Of a DNA stretch of 64,000 bases, positions 19,081 through 29,800 are shown in pieces. How positions within the stretch are numbered: the stretch's first letter is position 1; every line of letters begins with the position of its first letter. Both the position numbers and the translations under genes were made by a program. The stretch is from Calliopum simillimum (taxonomy: Eukaryota; Arthropoda; Insecta; Diptera; Lauxaniidae): positions 41,791,948-41,855,947 of the forward strand of contig OX638370.1 of the NCBI GenBank assembly GCA_951812925.1, given 5' to 3'. Below the pieces are notes generated by a model, which saw nothing but the letters and a program-made list of their open reading frames with translations, was not told where the DNA came from and did not search any database.

Positions 19081-19532
19081 TATATGGGTAATTCTATTCT
19101 AACGCGTCAAATCATGTAATCGTCCACTAAAACACCAATATGAGACCAATATGAGGTTCTAAAATTATAGCAAAATTTTTTTTATATACATTTAAATAGC
19201 CTTTATAAGATTTACCACTTAGTATATCGCTTATTTTACATAGCTCTCGTGGAAAACCAAAAATATGAGTAAAAAAGTAACTCCCCTGGCTGTAATCATA
19301 AACAATTTTACTAACTTAACGTATATGATTACAGCCAGGGGAGTTACTTTTTTACTCATATTTTTGGTTTTCCACGAGAGCTATGTAAAATAAGCGATAT
19401 ACTAAGTGGTGGATCTTATAAAGGCTATTTAAATGTATATAAAAAAAATTTTGCTATAATTTTAGAACCTCATATTGGTGTTTTAGTGGACGATTACATG
19501 ATTTGACGCGTTAGAATAGAATTACCCATATA
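19081..19532. repeat. Near-perfect palindrome, arms about 220 bp
   Basis: The left arm starts TATATGGGTAATTCTATTCT and the right arm is its near-exact reverse complement, with a loop of roughly 25 bp near 19300-19325. The left arm has a ~13-bp extra piece (repeat of an ACCAATATGAG word); otherwise the arms differ at very few bases. The element ends 220 bp upstream of the PET100 start codon. Confidence 0.85.
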
Positions 19533-19661
19533 ATATATTATATCTCTTCGCCTCATATGGCAATGCCACAAAACTACAGTTTGAAAAGAACTCTTTGTAA
19601 TGTCAAATAAATCAGCTGATTTTGACGTAAATAATGTTTGCGTAAATATTGAATTCATTTG

Positions 19662-19727
19662 GTAAAACAAATTTTATTATCTCCATAATAATATGTATAT
19701 TTCAATAGATTAACTTTTATCTTTCAG
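19662..19727 (+). other. Probable 5'-UTR intron of PET100
   Basis: A donor GGTAAAAC at 19661-19668 and an acceptor TTTATCTTTCAG ending at 19727 define a 66-nt intron, 27 bp before the start codon. The size is usual for flies. Inferred from splice consensus only. Confidence 0.5.
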
Positions 19728-19754
19728 TTTTTATTAAATAAGGAATATTTCGAC

Positions 19755-20006
19755 ATGGGTAACTGGAAGTTAGAAGTCGGCAGAATGGCTATGTATATGG
19801 CATTTCCCGTAACACTTTTTTACCTCTTCAATCAACCGGCATATTTTGAAGAATGGGTGACTAAAACAAGACGTGAACTTTATCCCCCAGAAAAATTGGC
19901 ACATCGGGAAGAGCTGCAGCAGGCAATAAGGGAACTACGTGAGAAACGTGATGTGCAAATGCTGAAAGCGCTAGAGGATATCGAAAAGAAAGACAAGAAA
20001 CCTTGA
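19755..20006 (+). CDS. PET100: PET100 homologue, cytochrome c oxidase assembly factor
   Basis: 83-codon protein, slightly longer than the human one (73 aa). PET100 is a small mitochondrial inner-membrane protein needed for complex IV assembly. The family pattern is clear. A short N-terminus has 'WKLEVGRMAMYMAFPVTLFY', which combines the uncleaved targeting segment and the single transmembrane helix (about residues 9-26). Then come Asn-Gln and 'YFEEWVTKTRRELYPPEK', with the conserved Arg-Glu-Leu-x-Pro-Pro-Glu-Lys core, followed by a charged helix rich in Glu, Arg and Lys. The start at 19755 is the first ATG after the inferred 5'-UTR intron. It stands alone, with transposon-derived palindromes immediately upstream. 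Confidence 0.9.
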   Translation: MGNWKLEVGRMAMYMAFPVTLFYLFNQPAYFEEWVTKTRRELYPPEKLAHREELQQAIRELREKRDVQMLKALEDIEKKDKKP

Positions 20007-20864
20007 GTTTTTGCATTTTGTGGCGAAGCATCTTATTTAGATTTCATTATTATATAAGTTATTTGAGTTAAACTTTGGTTAATTAAAGCTTTTTCTAGTT
20101 AATTATAAAACTATAGTACTTTATTGATCGAAAATTTTCAGCTACAAGAATATCTAAAAAACGCACAATACTTTGGCTAAATTTTAATGTTTAAAAGTTA
20201 AATTAGCAATATTATGGCCAAGCGATATCATTGACAAAACCGATTTACACTTTCACCTGGAAGTACGACATTAACCATTGGCTGAAGGGATCATAAGAGT
20301 TTTGTGTATCTAAAAGAAAATATTTTACATTTTTTTTATATTAGAACTATTCGATTAAAAAATAAAAAAAGCTACAAAACAAAGACTAACGTATATCTCA
20401 AAATACTTTCCTGATGGTTCCGAGCTGAAAGAAAAAAAAATACATGGAAAATATGTGTCACACCCCAGGAGTTTCATACTTTTTATTTTTTGTTAGCTGT
20501 ATTTTCCCGGTTACTTCTCTGATCATCTAATCCGACTAAAATGGACCGGGAACCTGGTCGTAACGCAACGTAACAAAACGTACAACTCTCCCCCCTCCTC
20601 CTAACGTAACAAATCTTAATTTTGGCAATTTGAATTTTCTGTCGCATTAAAATATAAAATCGACGCTACGTAACGTAGTTGATGACCCCTCCCACCCCCA
20701 TATAACACTTAGTAACAAATCGTCCGACCACGCCCCACTCCACCCTGGCACGTTACGTAATGGATAGCCCTTTATGATGGGAAGATAAAAACACACCAAA
20801 CTTTGAAATCCTATCTGATCTCTTTTTTGTAAAGATGGCGAAAAACGGTACAATTAAAAAAAAA
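20007..20864. other. PET100 3' flank and unassigned sequence
   Basis: The PET100 3' UTR probably ends near an ATTAAA-like word at about 20080-20090. On the minus strand, 20245-20309 reads like a terminal exon (acceptor TTTTCTTTTAG, then 'QNSYDPFSQWLMSYF' and a stop), but no compatible upstream exon could be joined. From 20570 to 20780 there is a ACGTAAC-rich, C-run-bearing repeat of a type also seen near 53130. Confidence 0.35.
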
Positions 20865-21545
20865 AAAAAAACAACAAACCAAAACAAAATAGTCATTTTC
20901 GATGTAGTTGTCGGTACTGAACTCGAATTCAGTCTCGAAATCGCTCTACGTACGGTTTTGAGTTATTGTAACCTTAAAGTTCAAAAACATGGTTTTTGAG
21001 GTTATACAGAAGGCGCACTTAATTGTTTTGCTCTTTTCCACTAAATTCATCGCTTAGTGCTATTTTTCGTCTTCAAAATAAGCAGCGAATTGGTCTTGTA
21101 TGATTTTTCTTTAAAATGTTATGACCATTTGAAAATCATATGAGAATCCACATACGATTAACTTCCATGTGTATTAAAAAACATTTTGAGAACGCTAGGT
21201 TTGATCTAATTAATTTAAGTGAGATTTTAAAACAAAAATTAATAGCGCTTTTAATAGCTATACCAATGATAACGATTTGATCAAAATTGTCTGAGTTATA
21301 GCAGCATAAGTTCGATTTAAAAGTAATTTTAGTTCGAAAAAAAAATTTTTTTTTGGTTAACTTCTTTGTGATTTTAACCATATGGATTCTTATGATTTTT
21401 AGCTGTCATGCAAACCTCGAAAATCGTGCCTTTTGAACTTTTAGGTTAAGATATCTCAAAAACAATACGAGAATGACCGATTCGCAAGTTGGATTCAGGA
21501 TCGACAATATCGAAATTAACTATTTTTGTTTTAAATTGTTCCTAC
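20865..21545. repeat. Foldback repeat family E, copy near 21 kb
   Basis: About 680 bp with diverged inverted arms. The left arm has AAATAGTCATTTTCGATGTA...AACCTTAAAGTTC, and the right arm has the complement GAACTTTTAGGTTAAGATAT...AACTATTTTTG. Related segments occur at about 3110-3240, 40310-40640, 54340-54660, 54960-55300 and 55530-55870, so this is one of the most frequent repeat families here. Non-coding. Confidence 0.7.
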
Positions 21546-22687
21546 TTTATTATAAGCCGTTTTTCGACCTGTTTTCAAAAACTGCATAAATCTAAAGTGT
21601 TGGTTTATTTCTAAATACAATTACGAACAAAGTGTGAAATGTAGGATCAAATCGGTGATTATAAAAACTAAAAAGACTTAGAAACGATAGTTAAAACACC
21701 AACGGGAAAAGGTGTGATTATCTTTATCATCAGGAATGAGGCGACGATAATAACCAAATAGACTTTGAAACGACTAAAACCACACCCCAAAACAATGAGG
21801 CTTAGAAAACAAATGTTAGTTTTTTTTTTTGGTTTTATTTAAATAATTCCGTTTTACATTTTAAGTTAAGGGTACATTTTTTTTTGTTATATTTATTTTT
21901 TGTGTATTCAATATTGTAGGTTAATATTTCTTACACATTTTTTTATCGTGTGATTTGCAACTTTTTTTTTTTTTTTGATTACTGAATTCGCACTTTTTAA
22001 ACGCAAATTTTTCTCATCCCCTTTAAGTTGTATTTTAAAAATTAAATTTTTTCTGAAAATCTTAAATTTAAATGTTTTGTTTTCATTTGTCCCAATATAA
22101 GCAAGCAATATACATACTTTATTTATAAAATAAAAATAATTTTTTTATTTCAAGTTATTACACATTAAACAATCAAGTGTTTAAATAGAATAGCATTGAT
22201 TTTGATGACTATTAGCTAGTTAATGATTTTTCCATTTTTGTTTTACTAAAAAAATTGTTTATTTTCTTCTAATATGCTTACGCTTTATGTTTTAATGAAT
22301 AGAACCAATGTTTTTTTTTTTTTTTTTTTTTTTTTTCATTCTTTAACTGTCTTAAAAATGTTTGAGTTGAGAGTGATTTTAATTTTAGATTAAAATTAAA
22401 AACAAAACAAAGTGGGTAATGAATTAAAAACGAAAATCTCATAATTTTAATAACATAATGCGCGCAAACGTTTGACATCAATTTTTAGATTCAATTGCAT
22501 GAATGAAGTATTATTTCCTCGTAATATAAACAATTTTTGTTTTGTTTTTACATTAAGTATTATAGTTTTAGGAAGTAGTTCACATTATTTTACAATGTTA
22601 GCAAATCTCTTCTCTTATGTAACTTTTAATTGTAAGAATTAATAATTATTCGTTAAGAAATAGTATTTAACTAAAGCGTTTCTTTAA
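21546..22687. other. Downstream region and probable 3' UTR of the SCAF4/8 gene
   Basis: AT-rich, with poly(T) tracts at about 21960-21976 and 22312-22336. The part next to 22688 must hold the 3' UTR of the minus-strand gene. I cannot fix the cleavage site, because AATAAA-like words are frequent in such AT-rich DNA. Confidence 0.4.
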
Positions 22688-23811
22688 TTATTCTTTCTTT
22701 TCTTGTTCAGCAACAGCGGGTGTTGCAGGAGCTGCAGCAGTACCGCTGTCACTCACTTGTGGCGCCACTGGCACAGTACTTTCTTTTTTCTGTTCTGGTC
22801 GAGGAGCTGCTGGTGGTGATTTTGCAACTTCAACTGATTGTGCGGGTTTAGCAACTTCAGCTGATGGTGCGGACTTAGCAACTTCAACTGATGGTGCGGG
22901 TTTAGCAACTTCAACTGATGGTGCGGGTTTAGCAACTTCAACTGTTGGTGTTGGCTTAGCAACTTCAGCCGGTGGCGCTGGTGCTGGCTTCGCTTGCGGC
23001 GGTGGTGTTTGCTCTGCTGGCTTTGAAGGCGCATTTACAGGTGGCGGCAATTCATCATACAATGGGGTACTCTGCGCTGTTGACGACACGGCAGGAGCTG
23101 TATCTGCTGAAGTCACTTTTTCTTTATCGCTATCATTTTTATTAGCTGATGTTTCTTTAGGCTTAGCATCTTTATTGTTGGATTGCGACTTTTCAGCTGC
23201 AGTATTTGATTTCTTTACTGGTGTCGTTGTTTGTTTTGTTTGTGCTGACGATTGCGCTGTTGTAGGTTTTGTATCATAATCCTCTAACTCTTTATCCCAA
23301 TCTTCTTCAGTGTCTTGAGGCCTTCTAACGGGAATCGATGGAGCCGCACTATCGTCTGCGCGATCGTCACGCTTATTCCCACCACCAACAGAACGACCAC
23401 TACGATCACTGTCACGTCGCTCACGTTCATTACGATCACGTGGTCCGCCACGTTCATTAGAAACGGCACGATCATTAGGACCAGAGCGATCATTGGGACC
23501 ACCACGTCGCCCACCACGATCGCGATCGCGCCCGTGTCGATCATCAAACGGATTAATAGGACCATCGCGATCACGAAAACGATTGCCACCACCAGGCCCA
23601 CCGGGACCTCCAGGTCCAGCCGGACCACCAGGTCCGCCTGGCATGCGTCGCTGAAATATATTGCCACCATTGTCGTCGCCATCGCCACGTTCATCTCGCC
23701 ACGCGTTGGGCCCAACGCCGCCACCACGTCCTCCTCGATTGCCTCCACGGCCACCACGACTTCCTCCACGTCCACCATCGCGATCAAATTGCGGACGATC
23801 ATTGAAAAAGC
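22688..23811 (-). CDS. SCAF4/8: SCAF4/8 terminal exon: RGG box, RD-rich and tandem repeat tail
   Basis: 1124 nt ending in TAA at 22688-22690, acceptor TTGTTTTAG. It starts 'FFNDRPQFDRDGGRGG' with an RGG box, passes through an Arg/Asp-rich region and a 'EEDWDKELEDYDTKPTT' acidic patch, then a Lys/Thr-rich part. A tandem array with a 9-residue period (V-E-V-A-K-P-A-P-S, five to six imperfect units, about 22815-22960) follows. It ends in a charged EQEKKE tail. The repeat tail is likely to vary in length. Confidence 0.88.
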
Positions 23812-26800
23812 CTAAAACAAAAGCATTATTATCAACTAAATTTTCAAGGGATTCTAAAATCATTTGGAAAGAAAATTTTAAAGGCAACAACTCTACATAA
23901 CATTTTCCTCATCATAAACAGCAAAAATTCTTACCAGGTCCTTGTTGTCTACCACCTGGGCCACCACGAGGTGGTCCTCCTTGACCACGCATAAACATTG
24001 GCGGACCACCACCGCCTCCTGCACCGACCATTCCAGGGTTGAATGGGTTTGGTGGCGGAATACGCAGTTGAAGCAGACTAGTTGGCTGATTAAATCGGTT
24101 CTGCATGTTTGGTGAAAAGAATTCACCATTTTGATTGCCACCACCGCGTGGTCCACGAGGACCACGATTATCAAAATCTGTCAAAAATTATAAGTTAAAT
24201 TTAATGTTATGAAAAAATACAACATTAAGGGCCGTTTTCACAATCTCCAGTTAAAATTTAACTTCCAGATAAATAAAAGTTTTGTATGAAATTTAATGTC
24301 AAAGTGCCAGTTAAAGTTCCAGTTAAGGCTTAACTGAACATTGTGAAATCGGCCCTAAGAGATTTAATGGGCCTTGTCATGAATAACCATTCCCGTGAAT
24401 TTTTTCTCGGACTTCCCCTAGCATTTAATCACAAAAAAATATTTAAATTTAAAGTCAAACAAGAAAATTGTTTAAAAAAATTACGACTTTGAAATTTGAA
24501 TCAATTTCAGCTAGATGTTTCAAATTTCCCAGTGTGCGATGTTTCAAACTTATACCGATTTTTCTAATTGATATATCCGGACCTTCTGAAAGTTATATCC
24601 CCGAAACTAGATCTGCGCGACACTTTTTGATAAAATAACTAAATTTAAACAAAGAAACATGAGGTGTCATCACTAAAGTAAACTTAACTTAAATTTATCA
24701 ATGAGAATAGCATCAATTGTTGTTTTTGGAGATAGTTTATCTATTTAGAAGGGCTGTGCAATGAGCTGATCGAATCTGTTCGAACTTTCGCCACACACAA
24801 CGAACAAGATCGATCAGCTCAGCTCAACTCAGTTCGTTAGTTGCGAGTTTTGAGCTAATCGTTTGTTTGTTCAGCTCAAAAAGGCTCAGATCAATTTTTT
24901 AACATTGTACAAAAACTTTGAGGGTTGCCACCTGGTTTTTTTTGTAAATTTTGCTTAAAACGCTAGAATTAACATTTTAAAAATCCAACATATATTTAAA
25001 GGTTGCCTCTAGTTGCCTAGTTTATTCTGAAATTTTGTCAAAATCATAGATTTTGTGGCTCGAATAAAATTTTTTAAAATTGTTCAAAAACTTCCAAGGT
25101 TGCCACCTGGTTATTATTGTAAATTTTGCTTAAAACATACATTAAAAAAAAAAAACTTTAGTCTTAAAATGCTTAGATTAACTTTCTAAGAATGCAAGAC
25201 ATATTTTTAGGGTTGCCACCTGGTTATTTTCTGAAATTTTGTTAAAATCAAACTTTTTGTAACTAAATTCAAATTTTTGGTTTACATGTAATTTACTGTA
25301 AAGCAAATCTTTTGACATCTTAAAATTTAAAATTTGATAAGTAGAACTAAAGTTATAGCTTTTCAAACAAAAATATCCTTCAAAATTCAATGTCCAATAT
25401 CCCCGCCATTTTTCAAAATTTTGTGAATACTTGGTGGTAATTTTGTACAATATGACACTATAGCTTAGCCCAAATGATAGACAGTCAGCTGTTTGCAGTA
25501 TGCAGTTTGTTTTTGAATAAAAGTTCGTGAAGTTAAATAATTATGACTCCCGCCCTTTTAACAAAAAACCGATACTTCAAGAGGCTGTACAGACAAAGGA
25601 ACATTTTATTCAGGCACCACGATCTCACAAGCCAATAGAGCTATCCTTTGGCTTTAGGAAATTGTGAAAAAACTAATATGTCAAAATTCATGACTTCCAC
25701 CCTTTTAACATTTACATATACAGATTCATATATAAAAGAAATGTTCATTTACCTTCCATGAAATCTGGTCGTTGTTGCGGATTATTCATATCCATTGGCG
25801 GCATATTCATAGGTCCTCCTCGACCTCCACGCCCTTGGCCTCCATTACTACCAAATTTACCATTTTCATTCCACCTTGTTTGCTGCCCTTCAGGCATATC
25901 CTCATCTGGACCACTACTGCGTCCACCCCAACGTGAGTTGCCACTAGGACCACCACGACGTTCCCGACCAAATTCTGGTGGTGCTCGGCCTTCCTGACCA
26001 CCATCTCCACCACCAGGTGGGCCTGGTGGTCCACTTATACCTGGTGGTCCACTCATACCTGGTGGTCCATTACCACCCGGGAAGAAAGGTGGTGGCTGAT
26101 TAAAATTCATTTGAGGTGCCGATGATGCGTCATCTTCATCCATTTCAATATCCATTTGATCATCACTTGTCGCATTTGCAGTTCCTGGCGGTGGTACACC
26201 TGGTCCGGGTCCAGCATTCAATGATGGTGGATACTGCCCTGGTCCTGGCTGAAGACCCATAGGACCCATCGGCATAAATGGACCAATCGATCCTGGACCT
26301 TCACGTCCCTTTTCACCACCTGTTATTGGTGGAAAGCCGGGCGGCATTACACCAGACATCATTAAGGGATGTGGCGGAGGCATTCCAGACACAATGTTAG
26401 GTGGCATTGGTATACCAGATAAGTTCATACCCATTGGACCAAGCAGCGGACGCGGCGGTGCCATTGAAAATTGTCCCGGCACCATTGGTAACATGGGAGG
26501 AGGGCCACCAGGCGGTCCGGGTGGGCCGGGTGGAGGTTGTGTTGTATCAATTCCAAACAGAAGACCTGATTGTGGCGCTCCAATTGCTGAATTTGGATCT
26601 TGACCTTTTTCCTTAATACTCTTCATGTGAATAATTTTCTCTTTCATCCATGAAGGCATTGAGTCTTCGTCAAACATGCCTCCCTCCTCGAGACTGTCAA
26701 AATCAATGCTTTCATCTAATTTATTCCATGGAATGTAGGTTACACCTAGTTCCAAGTCCCAAAAGTCTTTCCATTCTTTGCTCTTGACACCTTTTCCAGC

Positions 26801-29800
26801 TGCCCAAGAAATAGTAATTGCGCGTCCTTGCAATTTGTGATTTTTAAGACCCTGCATAGCTTTATGGGCATCTTGACGTCTATGCATAACAATAAATGCA
26901 CAACCACGAGGTACAATTTGATCAATGCTCACAATGTCACCGTATCCACCAAATGTATCAGAAAGTTCCTCTTGATAGACCAATTTAGAAAGATGACCAA
27001 CCCATAACGTGGTACTACACACTGAAAGAAAAATAAATATAAAATTTGAACCAAATATAAAGCGATGGAATATAAAATGAAAAAGGCTTAACATTTAAAT
27101 CTGCGTAGTAATGGAAAACCATTGAAAAATCAACTGTAGATATATGGACTGTTGTGACAATAAATTGATACTCTGATGTATGTTGATTCTATATCGGCAG
27201 TTTTTGCCATAAAGCGTTGAAGAATAAATGTTTAAAATTCTTTTCGTTCAATTGAGCAGTTTCTTCATTTATCTACATATATCTCGTCGGCTGAGTATTG
27301 TTTTGCCGATAACACCAAAACATGGTTTTTAGATTGGGATGCAGCTTTACATTTGCGCGTATGTGCTTTATAAACATTCTTTTTAGCTCTGAACTATCCA
27401 GCATGTCTTTTGCCGTATTTTCAATAAAAAGAACAATAACTCCAGAACCGGTTAAATAAGTACTCGATCGAATACGTCGAAATTGTGCTATATCGGCAAC
27501 AAAATTTTTACTCAATAAATAAAAAAAAAAAATTCGCCAAAGAGATGGGTGTGTGCCAAAAAACCATGGAAAACGCTATTTAAAAAAATCTGAAGATGAA
27601 TGCATTCAAGAAAAAGCTTTCAGAGCTCCAAACAATAAAGAGAAGGAAGAGAAGGAACTCCTTCGGCGGCACGCAAGTTGCAAGATAATTTTTTCTGATG
27701 AGTAACGAATGCTGATGCAATACAGCCACATTGCCTAAAATGATCACGTATATGCAGTAAATATGGCCGATATCCCACTTATGTAAGGGCATTTGAACGT
27801 TATCAAAGCGTAACATCCGTTATGATATGGAGGGCGATTTTAGAAAAAGGCATACTTTCTCTTCTCTCTATTGAAAAATGCGTCAAAATAACCGCGAGTT
27901 ACTATTGGAAAAAGGTTTTGAAAAAGCATGTGTTGCTGCAGGCCACGCAGTTATTTGGTAATGAACTATTTTGCTTCCAGCAAGACTCAGCTCCGGCGCA
28001 CAAGGCTTTAAGTGTTTACAACTGGTGCGAAGCCAAAACTTCCGTGTTTTATTTCGTCAGATGAATGCCCGCTATTTTCGCCGGATCTGAATCCATTGGA
28101 TTATTATGTATGGGGCTTTATGACGGACAAAATGAAGAACATAAAACATCTTCAGGTATAATAATTCAAGCGGCGCTTTCAGAAGATATGGAACGAAATA
28201 CTCGTCAAAGTCGGGAGTGCCGCTTGCGCTTGCACAAAGCGTTTACGGCTGGCAAAAAGAATCCAGGGTTAAAGGTTTGAAATGAGTTATTAAAAAACGC
28301 CCAAAATAAAAAACGAAATATAAATTTGGCGATAATCATTTTGGAAATAGCGCCCAAAATTTATTTATATGAAAATAATTTGGGCGTTATTTCATTTTGT
28401 TTCTTTTTTTTTCCGTAATTTCATTGAGCGTTATTTCCTAAAACTATTCAAATCTTATATTCTAATACTTCCACTTTAGATTTGACTCTTACAAAATAAC
28501 TTTCAGCATAAAAAAAGGCTCGAACGAGAGAAAGGACTCGAAATAAACCCCAAAAAAAGCATTGTATGCCTGCCAAAGACTATATGGTAAAATATAGGGC
28601 GTACGTCCAAAAATTATGGCATGGTCTTACAAAACTTTCTTTGTGCCAATGATCACTTACACTTCATTAGCATGTTGGCCTAAGGTGGTAAAGGCTTTGA
28701 AGGAACTAAACAGGATGTTCAGAATATCCTGCTTGAGTGTCATAGGGGCATTACAAGACTCATTCCTATTCACATTATGGATAAGAAAGAAGCTCTCAGA
28801 CTACCTTGCTTACACAACTTTGTAATTGAAAAGAAAAAAACACTTTTTAAAAATTTTATTATGGAAAAACTATTATATTTATTGACAAAATTTCTTTTGG
28901 ACATTGTTAAATATTGTTCAAAAAATTTGAAAAAAAAAAAATTTTTTTTTATTTTTAGTTTACCTTGGCTGCTGTAGAGGGCGTCATCCAAAAGTTACTT
29001 TTCAAACTGGTAGGACATTTTTCTCCGAATCTACTCGACCGATTTTAAAAAACCAAAGAGCATTCGATTACTCATAAAAAATATTAAACAATAAGCCTCT
29101 GAAAGTTTTAAAAAATACCCCCCCCCCTTTTCATGGGGCATTTTTTGAGGGTAAGTCCCTCAATTTTTTCGCATTTTTCATAAATATTCATACAAAAACT
29201 TCAAAATATAAAAAAAGTAAGAATTTTAGAGGCTTATTGTATAGTTTTGAGTCTCAAGAATAAAATCCACTTTTTAAATTTTTCAAAAATCTGTTACAGA
29301 AGGTCTACAACATGTTCTATCGTTTAAAAAGTAACTTTTGGATGACGCCCTCTACAGCAGCCAAGAGAAACTAAAAATAAAAAAAATAAAAATTTTTCAT
29401 ATTTTTTAGACAATATTTAACAATGTCCAAAAGAAATTTTGTCAATAAATATAATAGTTTTTTCATAATAAAATTTTTAAAAAGTGTTTTTTGTTTCACA
29501 TAAAATCATTTTAGGTCGCAGTGCATTTCGCAGCCTTTTATTGTAAATAATAACAATAAATTGCAGTACTACAATATTGATTAAAAAGGAATATAAGCCG
29601 TCGATATGCTCTTTTAGAGCCTAAAGTTAATCTTGTTCGTACATGCATGTATATGTAAGGCCGGGTCAATTTGTACGGAAGCCAAAAAATTCACAAATTA
29701 TAGCAAAAAAAAAAATCTACGAAAAATTCTAAAAAACTTTGCCCAAAAAACCATGGGTCTAAATCAATATCGAGCTGCCGTAAATTGCGTTGAGGATTGG

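Noticed and set aside
23284..23815. Long open frames on both strands across the Gly/Arg-rich SCAF4/8 exon
   Set aside because: They are shadows of repetitive GGN/CGN codons of the real exon and have no domain of their own.
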